A DNA stretch of 64,000 bases, taken from Glandiceps talaboti. Lineage: Eukaryota; Hemichordata; Enteropneusta; Spengelidae. The stretch is from the NCBI RefSeq assembly GCF_964340395.1, contig NC_135564.1, forward strand, positions 4,882,361 to 4,946,360, written 5' to 3'. Position numbers and translations under genes: made by a program. Positions within the stretch are counted from its first letter, which is position 1, and each line of letters begins with the position of its first letter. The notes under the pieces were generated by a model, which did no database searches, was not told where the DNA came from, and saw only the letters and a list, made by a program, of their open reading frames with translations. Shown here piece after piece: positions 1 to 11,307 of the stretch.

Positions 1-14
1 TGTTATTCTTGCAG

Positions 15-3000
15 GCTGATTCAGCTATCAGTTGTATTTGTAACTGCAACCACCATCACCAAGAGGAAGACCAAACCATGTCCGCGGCTTCTTTCCTTGT
101 CTGTGAATGGGCACAGAAACTACTAGGACGTGCTTTTGACACTTTGCTAGACTTAGCTCGCTACCTTGTTGGGAGCAACTGTGTGTCGACCAAATCCATG
201 GCTGCTTTCACTGTTCTAGCTGACATGGACATCAGCTCTCGAGCTGGCAAGTTAGCAGCAGGGGATATTGGGTTAGTTCGCCGACCTTTTATATTGCAAC
301 CACACCAGGAAGCAAGACGACAGTTGCAAAGGAAAATTCAAGAGAGAAAAATTTTAAAATTCCAAAAAGAGATGAGTGAACAACAGTCTGTGTCTGAGGT
401 TGCAGCAAGACTAAAAACTGAAATAGTTCATAGTACTGAGAGAGTGAAAACTGCCAAGACTCCAGTACATGTGAATGAAACGAACCACAAGGACAGAGGT
501 ACAAACAACAAAGGGAACTCTCAAGATGGAACTTTTAAACCTATTGAAAAACAATCTTCTGCATCTGAAGTCAGAGTTGGAAATAAAACAGACATACCTG
601 TTGTTGATGTTAGACCAAATCAGCTAACGTCTTCTAGTAATCAGCCTCAGACTAATCAACCGAAAACAGCAAACATCTCTTCTGTGACTGAAACATGTAG
701 TCTTACAGTTTTACAGAGTAAACCTACCTCAACCACAGGAGCAAAAACAGCAGCAGTAGCAACTACTTCTATTTGTACTGCAACACTGACAACAGCAGCC
801 AAAGGTCCTCAAACTACCTCAAAGAGTGAGTACTTACCTAACATGCCTCCAAAACATGGAGCTGTTATTCAGCAAGAGAGGGCGCTGTCTGCCGCTACTA
901 CTGTACCTATTTCTCCTGCGGTCACATCCGCCACACTACGTAGCCCGATGGCTTTGACCCAATCATTAAGGACCTCCCAGATCACAGGACCAGAGAATTC
1001 TTGTAAACAGACAGAAACTTCTCTGATAGCTCCTCCACAGAAACCTCAAGTTTTCAGTCCTGGACAGAGCCCATCATCTGCTACCCCACAAAGAATGGAC
1101 ACAACAGTGGTAGGTCATGTGACAACTATTGGAAATCCTACTGCAATTAAGCAGTCAAGTGAGGGTGCTAAACATCTGATTACTACCATGGCAACAAATC
1201 TAGAGAGTACGCTAGTGACAATTTCATCAAAGACTGGCACATCTGTTGTTACACCTTTCAGTGGTACTCGGGACTCCATCCAAAATGGCCCTCCAATTGG
1301 AAATGTGAGCTTGGGTACCATTGTACCTCAACTCCATTCTGGTAGCCATTCTGTTATGTCTGTTCAACCTGTGGTCACTTCAGTGGAAAGTCGTGGCAAT
1401 GTTCAAGTTCCAAATCAGAGTAGAATATCAGGGAATCAGATCAGTTCCAATGTGATTCAGCTGAGAAGTGGAAGTGTTGTGGTTGCTACAAACCAAGTAT
1501 GGAATACAGGTCGCCAACCTAATGGTTCCTCACAACAAATAGTGGGGTCAGCACCGCAAATAGTGGGGACAGCACCACGGGTGGTGGGAACAGCACCACA
1601 GGTAGTGGGGTCATCACAAGTAGCGGGGTCAAATGTCGATACTAAGTGTACTGTGACCCCTTCAGTACAGAGTTTCATAGGGACAACAGACAAAGCAAGT
1701 TTGTCACAAGGTGGCAGTATTTCCTCTAGCTCAACAGACTCCACTACACAGAATATGATATCAGCATCACCTCCAAGTAAGCCTTCAGATGGAATATCAT
1801 CTGTCAGACCTGATGCCATTACAGTGTCACCGATACCATTGTCACAGTCCAAGAGTGGAACACAGCATGTCACTTCACCAACACCTGGTGGCTTTCGTAG
1901 ACCAAGCGTTGGAAGCACACCGTCAACGACACCACGGCCAACAGGAAGCATGTCATCCAGTCCACTTGAAAGTAACAATCCTAGCAATCCATTTGCTTTC
2001 ACACCAATACAGAATGGAAGTGGTTTTGGAACTGCAAACGTAACTGTCAACAATCTGAGTCCGATTAAACCAACGCAACGTTTACCAGCCACTACAACTT
2101 TACCAATGCCAGGACAATCACAAATCACTACTAGAAATATGACTGTGCAAGCCACTGCTCAAAAGAGAAGGAACACACTCTCTGTGCAAAGACAGCATTC
2201 TTATCCATACTCTTCAAACAGAACAGGTGTTGCCACTAGAGGGCAGCAGATAAGTGCAATGCCAGCTGGGGTGAGGAGTACTTACCTAAATGTCAGCAAA
2301 GAGTCATCAAGTGGTACTTACATGCCAAACTATGGTGCTGGCAGTGTACCTTTCCCATCAAGGCCGGCTGTAGGAACAGATTCATGTTCTAATGAAAACC
2401 CAGCTTTGACATTTGCTAGTCCATCTAACCCTGGTCAAATGTCAACTTATGTCACAGGAGGGAGTCAGATATCTTATAATACTAACCAACCAGGTACTGG
2501 TATATATGGCAGTCAAGGTATCCCTCAGCCAGCAGCCATAACATCCCTCAACCGTAGCCACTCGGCACCTCTACCCCAAGTATTACCTGGAAATCCAAAT
2601 GCACAAACTCCATGGCAACTGGACCATCAAAACACTCAAAACTATGCCGCAAAACGAAATCTAACTCAGATCCTCGAAACAGATCACATGGAGACACCAC
2701 TACGAGAATTAGAATTGAGTGACGCAGATTTTGAAATAGATGCAGGTGCTAATCAATCCGCGACAGGTCTCTTACCATTGCAACCAAGTTACCAGCCAGG
2801 CTGGCCCGCGCCACAACCTGCAGCCATGCCGCAGTTGTATCTTTCAAGTCATTCCGCTCCAACATACGAGGCTAGTATGGATGATATTACAGCAGATTCT
2901 GTCCTTCAAGACATCTATCAGAATCCAAACAGTGGAAATGCATCAGGTAACCGTGGCAACACTTTGAACTTTGACCTTCAGCAGTGGCCTGTTGCCAACC

Positions 3001-3038
3001 AAGACTCAAACGGTGCTCAATCAAGCATGTCATGTTAG
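15..3038 (+). CDS. RFX7: RFX7-like transcription factor, C-terminal (last) coding exon, 5' part off the window
   Basis: The frame is open from the left edge, and a clean acceptor (TTATTCTTGCAG) ends at position 14, so the exon starts at 15; the stop is TAG. About 1,007 residues are encoded. The segment LVCEWAQKLLGRAFDTLLDL followed by STKSMAAFTVLA matches the conserved block just after the winged-helix DNA-binding domain of vertebrate RFX7. Further islands agree: QLQRKIQ, NPFAFTPI, RSHSAPLP and NLTQILE. The rest is Ser/Thr/Gln/Pro/Asn-rich and probably disordered, with an acidic C-terminus typical of a transactivation region. RFX7 is a nuclear activator that binds X-box DNA. The DNA-binding domain must be encoded upstream of the window. 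Nucleotides 1533-1630 encode four or five imperfect copies of a VVGTAPQ-like heptad. RFX5 is the alternative paralogue, but the LVCEWAQ block and the length favour RFX7. Confidence 0.85.
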   Translation, partial: ADSAISCICNCNHHHQEEDQTMSAASFLVCEWAQKLLGRAFDTLLDLARYLVGSNCVSTKSMAAFTVLADMDISSRAGKLAAGDIGLVRRPFILQPHQEARRQLQRKIQERKILKFQKEMSEQQSVSEVAARLKTEIVHSTERVKTAKTPVHVNETNHKDRGTNNKGNSQDGTFKPIEKQSSASEVRVGNKTDIPVVDVRPNQLTSSSNQPQTNQPKTANISSVTETCSLTVLQSKPTSTTGAKTAAVATTSICTATLTTAAKGPQTTSKSEYLPNMPPKHGAVIQQERALSAATTVPISPAVTSATLRSPMALTQSLRTSQITGPENSCKQTETSLIAPPQKPQVFSPGQSPSSATPQRMDTTVVGHVTTIGNPTAIKQSSEGAKHLITTMATNLESTLVTISSKTGTSVVTPFSGTRDSIQNGPPIGNVSLGTIVPQLHSGSHSVMSVQPVVTSVESRGNVQVPNQSRISGNQISSNVIQLRSGSVVVATNQVWNTGRQPNGSSQQIVGSAPQIVGTAPRVVGTAPQVVGSSQVAGSNVDTKCTVTPSVQSFIGTTDKASLSQGGSISSSSTDSTTQNMISASPPSKPSDGISSVRPDAITVSPIPLSQSKSGTQHVTSPTPGGFRRPSVGSTPSTTPRPTGSMSSSPLESNNPSNPFAFTPIQNGSGFGTANVTVNNLSPIKPTQRLPATTTLPMPGQSQITTRNMTVQATAQKRRNTLSVQRQHSYPYSSNRTGVATRGQQISAMPAGVRSTYLNVSKESSSGTYMPNYGAGSVPFPSRPAVGTDSCSNENPALTFASPSNPGQMSTYVTGGSQISYNTNQPGTGIYGSQGIPQPAAITSLNRSHSAPLPQVLPGNPNAQTPWQLDHQNTQNYAAKRNLTQILETDHMETPLRELELSDADFEIDAGANQSATGLLPLQPSYQPGWPAPQPAAMPQLYLSSHSAPTYEASMDDITADSVLQDIYQNPNSGNASGNRGNTLNFDLQQWPVANQDSNGAQSSMSC

Positions 3039-3303
3039 TTTAGCTATATAGAAGAGAATTATTTTCACAAAATAATTAGATAAAACTTCAAGAGGATCAT
3101 TTTTGCAATCCTTATTGAATTTTTAAAATTGTTCAATACTGCCAGTGCTTTGAAAACTTAACAACTTCTTGAACTATTTTTTTAATGTTGGATTTCTGTT
3201 TTGAAATGGTTTTGAGTGTAAATCAGATTCCAGGATTGGCCCCCATTGTTGAATTCAAAATTACATTAATCATTAATTCCTTTAGGATCCATTTCAAATT
3301 CTT

Positions 3304-3711
3304 CAAGGGGAACACTACTCCAAGAAAATAATTATTTCAATAAACTTTGAGTTGTAGAGTCATTTTATGATTTCACATTGTATAAACTTTGCTCGATTGC
3401 CAAGAAAAAACAAATTGAAATTCTTTGTCCACCTCCACTGTTATAGTGTAGTGATCCACTGTCACCTCATGGGACATAGAAGACATGCATATGTGTTAGA
3501 TGAGCAATAAATATTCATGTGTTCTAAGTCCCACACAGCAATATTGGAACACTGCTAGAACAATGAATGTGAAAAAAGTTTCAATTTGATGTTTTTTGGG
3601 AAAAACATGAAATTTATGTGGTGTGAAATCATGAAGTGACTCTGTAGAACCAAAAGTTTATGAAAATACCTTAAAGTTTATTCCCTGGTGTGGTGCATAG
3701 TGTTCCCCTTT
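3304..3711. mobile_element. Palindromic (foldback) MITE-like element, family A
   Basis: The left end AAGGGGAACACTACTCC and the right end, read in reverse complement (AAGGGGAACACTATGCACC), match. Similarity continues inward on both arms (for example ATTGCCAAGAAAA against its complement near 3595), so nearly the whole 408 bp folds back on itself. It has no coding capacity. A second member lies at 14962-15418. The loop and left arm contain AATAAA, so the element could supply RFX7 transcripts with poly(A) signals. The autonomous partner is not visible. Confidence 0.6.
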
Positions 3712-5241
3712 AAAATGTGACAGTATAATTTTTTGCTGATACAGCATATTACAACTTCTAAGTTTTCTGATGCAGAACACCACAGGATCTAGATAACAAG
3801 ACATAACCAACTGTTTTGTCATGAAAGTTTTTCAATCTTATTGTCCTAGGTATTTCTTACCGAGCCTCAAAAATTAAAATCATGGGAGTCAATGAAAAAC
3901 AAATTTGGGGGTCTTAGTATAAGATCCAACATGCTTTAACATAAGACTTGCCATTTTGAGTATTCAGCTTATAAAAATAATTAGCAACTTAGGGAGCCTT
4001 GTATAAAGCTTTCGGTGAGTTTGAGCAACATGAAACTTATTCCATAGACCCTACATGAAAGGGTCTATGCTTATTCTGACTATTTACTAGTAGCTGGGGG
4101 AATTATGGGCAACATAAGGAGCCTTGTCCAGCATTGAAAATAATGTGAAACTTAGCATGGTTTGTAAGTTAGAGGGAATTCTGAACAACATGCAGAAACT
4201 GAAGGGTTATTCAGACAATTCAGGTGGGGAAACTTAAGGAGCCTTGTTATCTGAGTATTCAGCATAGAAAATAATGAGCAGCCTAAGGAGGTTTGTAAGT
4301 CAGGGTTGGTGTCAGTCAGAGTTGATCATAGGCACAAATTATGTTGATGTCACCTGATAACTTTGTTTATTTCTGAATGTAATGGATTAATTATTCAACA
4401 GTGTTAGGTAATTATATATTCATAAGTTGATTTTACATAAATTTGAATATTCATAATCAGGTGGTACAGTCCAAACAATTCCAAGGTATACATATCTGTT
4501 GCTTTTAATAACTGCCATTTTATTATTTACTGTCAATGACAAAGACCACTATGTAGATCAAGAAATTTAAACTGCCAGCGATTTCAATTTCAGTACTTTC
4601 TGGAGACTGCCAAAAATGCAAATTTTTTACTAAAATTATTTGAAACTTATGATTTTATAAGTTAGATGAAATCGATGTGGATGCATTTGTTAAACTGCCC
4701 AATCACAAGTTGCCAAATAAGTTGCAATATAAACATAACACTTGACGTATTTATTCAGCGTTTTCTTGAACAAAGTAACAGGAAAAGATTAAACAGTTTA
4801 TTTCCAGGTACATTTCATATTAAGTGCATGTAAAATTTGAAGAGAGTATCACGATTTCCATGTGTCCTCATATACCCAAAAATTGCCGTTATCCTGCAAT
4901 CAGAAATGTCCCTTTTATTCCAAACTATATTGGAGAAGTCGTAGCTGATACATGATAAACTTCTGGTCTGGTTGTACCTGCGATAATGCATATGTGTCAA
5001 GGGTCTGGTTTTACTTTGAATAATTTATTTGAGGATCTTGTTTTACTAGCGATAATACTTTGAATTGAGGGTCTGGATTTATACTGGATAATATGGCATG
5101 CAGGTTTTCATTGGATTAGTACAGAGAAAGACAGGAAAGCACCTCCTTTGTTAATTAATATAGAGTTCTAGTAATTTGACAACACTTTAGTTTATATTTT
5201 CAAGGATTCCAAATAACTTTTCTATGAAACAGTATTTACAA

Positions 5242-5565
5242 CTTAAAGTGGCCATATGGATGAGGATTGGATATTTATTTTGGATTTTTAATTTATATGA
5301 AACTATTTTATCATGGCTTCCTACTTGAAAAATCAACATGAAACAACAGATGTTAAGTCATTGTTTGTAACTCAATAAATGACAAAAGACTGATAAGTGT
5401 ATGAAATGTTTTTCTAGCTTTTTGCAATGTATTGAGTTACAAACACAGACTTGGTCTATGTTGTTTCACATTGATTTTGCAAGTATGAAGCTATGAAAAA
5501 ATTGTTTTAGAAATTAAAAAATCCAAAATAAATACCCAATCTTCATCCATATGGCCAAAAAACTT
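5242..5565. mobile_element. Palindromic (foldback) MITE-like element, family B
   Basis: The left arm, starting TTAAAGTGGCCATATGGATG, is mirrored by the right arm ending CATCCATATGGCCAAAAAAC. The inner motif TTTATTTTGGATTTTTAATT is also present on both arms. The element is about 320 bp with no ORF. A solo left arm of the same family occurs in intron 6 of the Hsp70 gene (about 26008-26175). Confidence 0.6.
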
Positions 5566-5639
5566 CAAAAAACTTCGCTTGGAGAAAATATCTTAGGAAG
5601 GATAAGACATTCCAAGGCAAGATTGAAATTTGATATTAC

Positions 5640-5830
5640 AATCCAAAAACTTAGGGAGTCTGAAAAGGGGTAGTATTAATCCAATTAATTTAGGGAGTCT
5701 CAAACATATAGTAGTACAATCACAATTAACTTAGGGAGTCTCAAAGGTATAGTAGTACAATCCAATTAACTTAGGGAGTCTCAAAGGTACAGTCGTACCA
5801 TTTAAAGTAACTTAGGGAGTCTCACAGGTG
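5640..5830. repeat. Minisatellite, about 50-bp unit
   Basis: The phrase ACTTAGGGAGTCTCAAAGG followed by a GTAGTACAATCC-type segment recurs about five times with increasing divergence towards the edges. It is non-coding. Confidence 0.6.
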
Positions 5831-8589
5831 AGGCTAAGTAGGATGATGCAAGGGATGCTGACAGCCAACAGTATTTTTGCTAAGGTTGGGGAACCCTGAT
5901 AACAGAAAGGGGAAAGGGGAGAAAAGTGGCATTGTGTATTTCCCATACAAACTACCATAATTTTGTTTGGCAGCCCCAGGAAAATGACTGAGAAACTCAG
6001 GTAGATTTTACCTACTTACCACCCATAACAAAAATACTGGTAGGGAACCCTAATAAAATGACTTGGAGGAGCCCTGGTAGATGTTACCTACTTTAATACT
6101 GCCTTTAACAAAAACACTAGTGAAATAATTAAAATTAGTCATGATTTTAGATTTTTACCTATATTAATACCACCAGCCAAGGATGGGTTTGTCATGAGAC
6201 AAAAAGGGATTTCATATGCTCATTTTAGCAGACAAGCAGTTATACAGAGATTCCATGATTTTGCTTATCCTGACGAGTTTTCACACCTTTCAGGTTTCAA
6301 TTGTTATCTTTGCTTAATATACTATTTTGAAACTTTGTAGTTTGGAACTTTAGTGGATTTATTTTCTAAAGGATGTGTCGTAAACTGTATCAGAATATTT
6401 TGTGACTCAGAGACACTCAAAACATAATCCAGAATTTTATGTCCAAGGGTATCCGCCAGGAAACTTGCCAGCAAAGAAAGTGCTATGAGATGTTTGTTTT
6501 GCAGCTGTTTTCAAAAGTTGATAGATTTCAGCGTTTGTTGATTTGTTTAACAGCAAATTCACTGCCAGTCATTTCCTTTGGACATGAAAAATATATTTGT
6601 GTAGAATTTTAATCTAAGCGGAGTTGTATCTTGGTGCTCACTAGCAACATCTCTGCCTTTAAATAAGGCAGCTGTCAACATCTTCCAAATACTGAGTGTT
6701 TGCCATATAACTTAAGGATATTTTATTGCCATATAGGGTAATCTTGTATATACCATATATGAAAGTAGAATTGTGTAATTGCCATGTACTTGTAAGGTAG
6801 TCTGCAACTGCCAAATAAGGAAAATAGGAAGTCTTTCCCAAATTAGGAATGTAATATTCCCAGTACTAGATGAGAGAATTTGTATTTTTGAAAAGTGAAT
6901 TTTGAAAAAAAAATTGGTGCCTACTGAAAGAAATGAAAGGAATAGATGTGTCCACATGTGAGAAATAGTTCTCAATCTTTGTAGACTTTTTATGAATCAG
7001 ATTATAAAAGCATTTTGGCAAACTTTTTTGACATTGCTTAGGGAGCCTTTAGCAATCACAAGTTGGGGGGGGGGGGTGACATTTTACAAATCAGTCCTCA
7101 GAGGAGGGTCATAGTTTAGAAAATGGAATTATGGGAGGGTCACATTTTATGCAACAGATCAGGCTTGATTCCCCCTTGGTCTTCCCTCCCTTGTAAACTG
7201 AAGGCACCATAATTTGAATCTGATGCCAATATTAAGACCTTATCTGATCAGAAATGCAGGTTATTCATGTGCTGATGAGATACCTAATGTATTTGTGAGT
7301 TAATAGGTTGATCTTTATCAAGTCGTGTCCTTGTGTGTGTATACATAATATACCTCTGATTTCGGTGTTACTGGATCCTTTGAATATTGTCAACTCAATC
7401 ACCCACACAAGTGTATAGCAATCTGAATTCAATACTTTTATGTTTATGCCAGCCAGTGTCAGCCAGAGAACTGGCACAAATTATTACTGGATTTTAGATC
7501 TATCCACTGTGTCAGATGGCATCAGTAGTGTCCCCACATGATGTGAATAACTGAGGAAGGTGTGGAGCTACGTCCGCTGTGTAAAAACAGGATGCTAGGC
7601 TATAAGCATTTTGGGAGGAATGATTATATCTGTCAAGATTACCCAACAATAGTGAAGGGTCCCACGCTACCCATGATTCAATTCTGTTGCCATTCAGAGG
7701 CTGAATCGATATATTTCCAGTTCTTCTGAAAGTTCCAACCTGCACCCAATTTCTAAATTTTGTAGGTTTTTTTTTTTTTTTTTTTTTTTTTTAGGGGGGG
7801 ATTGTATGGTTGTCATAAAATGAAGATATGTACAGTGCAAAACATAATTGTCATGATTATTTGTTATAAAAAACAATTAAAGATTCACATGTGCACCGTA
7901 GTAAATAGAAGTGTTAGCTGAGAAGTCTTGTATACCTTTTTGCATGGGTAAACATTTTCACACAATTCAAATTTTTATACTACCAAACCAGAGTGACAAT
8001 AGAGTTTCAATTGGGCAACATGATGTCTTTTTGTCTCACAAAGCACTTTTTTGATACAAATTACATACAAAATACAGACACTGATAGTGCGCAAGCATAT
8101 AAAAAGATATATTTTATCTCACTTTTGACTCAAATTAACATCACTGTCTGATAAAACAAGGAAGATTCAAACATTAAACGGTTTATTTGTGTTCACAGTG
8201 AGATAAAACGTAACGGTTCATGTGTGTGCATGCTATCAGGATCTATATTTTGTTTGTACTTTGTGAGCTGTAAAAAACTTTGTGCTGCCTAATTGATAGT
8301 GTAATCTTTCTGTTTTGGTAGTATCTGTGCACAGATCTGGCACTTGCCTCTTCTGATAGTGAAAAAAGGGGGAAAAATTTCAGAAATTTTTTTTTGAAAA
8401 AAAAATTGTACTTAAGATATATTATATATATATGGGTGTTATTGTATGTAAGTGGCTTTATTAATCAAGATATAAGGTGTTATGCATATGAATATGTATA
8501 TTATTTGATTTTTACTTAATCTTTTTTTCCTTAGGTTAGCAAGTTTAAATGTGTATGTATATCCTACCTATTACCTGTGGTAGTATTCC

Positions 8590-8825
8590 AACCATATTGT
8601 TACTATGGTACTATACGTAATTGCCATGGTACTGTACTTGGTCGCTATGGTACTGTACTTGGTTGTTGTGGTACTGTACATAATTGCCATTATATTGTAC
8701 TTGGTTGCTGTGGTACTGTACTTGGTTACCATGGTACTATACATTGTTGCTGTGGTACTATACTTGGTTACCATGGTACTGTACTCTGTTGATATAGTAC
8801 TTAACTTGGTTGCTATGGTTACTTT
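8590..8825. repeat. Minisatellite, about 20-bp unit (TTGGTTGCTGTGGTACTGTAC type)
   Basis: About eleven imperfect copies of a 20-21-bp unit alternate GTTGCTGTGGTACT and GTTACCATGGTACT variants. Overlapping ORFs are open on both strands only because the unit lacks stop codons. They are not genes. Confidence 0.7.
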
Positions 8826-9124
8826 GTCAGTATTTGTCTTTAGAGGGCAGTATTTACATGAGTTTTTGTAATCACACTATATATATATAAAATTTACAAG
8901 AGTGAATATTATTTAGATGTATAGATTTAGATTTGCTCTATTTTGAACTGTGCATATTGCATACCAGAGTGTTTTGGATTACGACAGACTATATAGTCAG
9001 TAGTGGGGTCCAATAGCCAAGTTGAGAGGTGGGAATATGGGTAGTCCTGATTTAGTGGTACATACCGTTCTTTGTATATAGGCTCAACCTTATCGTAACA
9101 TGGCAACAAATAAATGGGATGAGA

Positions 9125-9490
9125 TTATTATGTGGTATGGGGTAGGGCAGAATGACCATGTCCACTATTTGTATGATATGTGTGTGTCACTTTTCTGTCG
9201 AATGGAATGAACCAAATAGGACTACACCAATATAAAGTATGGGGTAAGGTAGAACTGATACCTTATCCACTATATTTATGTTACAAGTGTCACCCCGCCC
9301 CATTGTCATATGGAATAAACCAAATGGGAGTACACCATTATTTAAGTGTGGGGTAGGGCAGAACCGAACCTCGTTTACTATTTGTATAATACAAATGTCA
9401 GTCCATTATTGAATGGAATCAACCATGGGGACTGTACCATTATAAAGTATGGGGTAGCGCAGAACGGACACCTCATTTACTATTTTTAAA
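9125..9490. repeat. Tandem repeat, about 110-bp unit, 3-4 diverged copies
   Basis: GTATGGGGTAGGGCAGAA followed by TTTACTATTTGTAT and GGAATNAACCAAATGGGA recurs with a period of about 110 bp. No coding potential was seen. Confidence 0.6.
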
Positions 9491-9802
9491 CAGATTTACA
9501 AACGGTGGCTATTTTATAAGCAGTACAATATTTTTGATGTAGATCTTTTGAACTTTTATTGTTGAATCAAGATTTTGACCTTTGACCTTTGGATGTACCA
9601 GATATGAATAATATTTTCTGATATACATGATAAAGAACTTGTGAGAAGAGACACAATGATGAATAATTTGATGTTGCAGTGTGTCTTTTTATGATAGATT
9701 TTATATGAGATTGATCTGATAAAATAAAACAATGTTTGGTTATCAAATGTTTTCTGTTGTTTGTGTTTTTTTTTGAAACCCTTTATTTCAGTTTTTTTAT
9801 AT

Positions 9803-10050
9803 GGGTTGCTGTTGGTTGAGTGGTTAGCCCATATGCCTGTTACCTCTGCAGCCTGGGTTTGATTAAAATTTCACCAGGTGTGTATGCTCAGTTTCACCCT
9901 GCCAATCAATGCAGTTTTCCCCCAGGTACTCCAGTTTTCTCCTGCTTCTTCAACACTAGGGCACTACGGCACTGCTCTTGTGACAACCATTCAACAAATT
10001 TCCGACTTTATTTGGAGGATTAAAGATTATTATTATATTAATATTATATT
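9803..10050 (+). mobile_element. tRNA-derived SINE
   Basis: The head resembles a tRNA: an A-box-like TGGTTGAGTGGTTAG at 9813-9826 and a B-box-like GGGTTTGATTAA about 40 bp later. It is followed by a tRNA-unrelated body containing a pyrimidine-rich CCCCCAGGTACTCCAGTTTTC segment common in invertebrate SINEs. The copy ends in an (ATT)n-like tail near 10022-10050. The B box has decayed, so this is probably an old, inactive copy. Confidence 0.6.
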
Positions 10051-11307
10051 ATATATGTACTATACGTTCCATACTTTATCAAAATCTAAAATGCCCCATC
10101 ATGCATCAAAGAATCAAATAAAACTACTATTGCATGATCATTCTTGGTTTATATAGAGTGCACACACTGATGTACGCTCTGAAGTTCTTCAGTGGACCTG
10201 ATGGCATGAATGGAGAACAATAGACTTTATAGATATACATTTGGTTTCAAGTTAAGGAGTTCAGTATCCGGCTGGGTTCTTAGGGATAGACTCCCTAGCA
10301 GAGGACTGACTGTACAATAGATACACATTTGATTTCAAGCTTGGGGAGTTTAGTATAGGGCTGGGATAGACTCCCTAGCAGTGGCTACACATTTGATTTC
10401 AAGTTAGGAAGTTCAATAAAGAGATAGGAATAGGTTTAGCCTCTCTAGCATAACCTTGATTTGTATATTCTGGAATGGGTAGACATACTGTTCTAGATTT
10501 GTCCTGACCTCAAACACTTAAATTGAGACATAGCCCCTAGGGTCTACGGTTGAGATAATTAATCATGATCTCAATTTATTATAAGGTTGACGTCACATGT
10601 CTGTGTTGCTATGTAATATTAACCCTCCATCTTCATCAACATTGACAATATGTCATACTATGTAAAGATAATATATTAACCTTAGAGTTTTCTTTTTTTG
10701 AAATTAGATATCCCACAGTGATCTTCAACCCCAATTGAATATAATGTTCACATCACATCATATATACATGTATATAGCTCAACCAAAAATCCCAATATGG
10801 CTGGATCCTAGACTAATGGACCTTGGAAAGTGTTGTACAGTCAATTGACCTTTCAATCACCACTCTCTATTGTAAATATATTTTTATTGGAAATTAAGAA
10901 TGATCAAAACATTAAAAGTTACAAACTAATGCCAAAAAAAGAGAATTGTTTCTGGGCAGGACATTCCATCTAAAGTGGTGCGATGATGCGATGATGCGAT
11001 TTTTTTTTTTGATTCTCAACAAACCTGTCATTCAATCTACTGTTCTTTTTATTTAGTACTTTAGAGCATGTGTGTATGTGGGGCAGATGTCATTTGCTTG
11101 TTCATGATTGACTCTGTAGTTGTCTTCACTGAAGTAGGGAGGGTTATTTTTGTGTTTCCCCCAGATCTGCAAACTGCATGGGCTGGACACACATCAAAAA
11201 AAGACTGACGTGAGGGTTGCGAGCACTGACCAGAAACAATTCTTTTTTTTTTTATCTAACAGTATGGCATGATACCAAAAGATGCCTTCTTCTTACATAA
11301 AAACTGT

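Larger units (their letters stand above)
3039..11307. other. Gene-free interval: RFX7 3' UTR/flank plus repeats
   Basis: No ORF with family resemblance occurs on either strand. The proximal part is presumably the RFX7 3' UTR. Candidate poly(A) signals AATAAA occur at 3339-3344 and 3506-3511, both inside a palindromic element. The interval holds two foldback elements (3304-3711, 5242-5565), a 50-bp tandem block (5640-5830), a 20-bp minisatellite near 8.6-8.8 kb, a 110-bp tandem block (9125-9490), a tRNA-derived SINE (about 9803-10050) and a decayed 110-bp duplication (about 10235-10460). It also has weak repeats sharing 'taaggagccttg' at 3990-4290, a poly(G) run near 7066 and a poly(T) run near 7770. 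The remainder is AT-rich with no recognisable feature. Confidence 0.6.

Noticed and set aside
1457-2155. 232-codon minus-strand ORF opposite RFX7
   Set aside because: It is a shadow of the Ser/Thr/Pro-rich coding exon on the other strand. The peptide has no domain.
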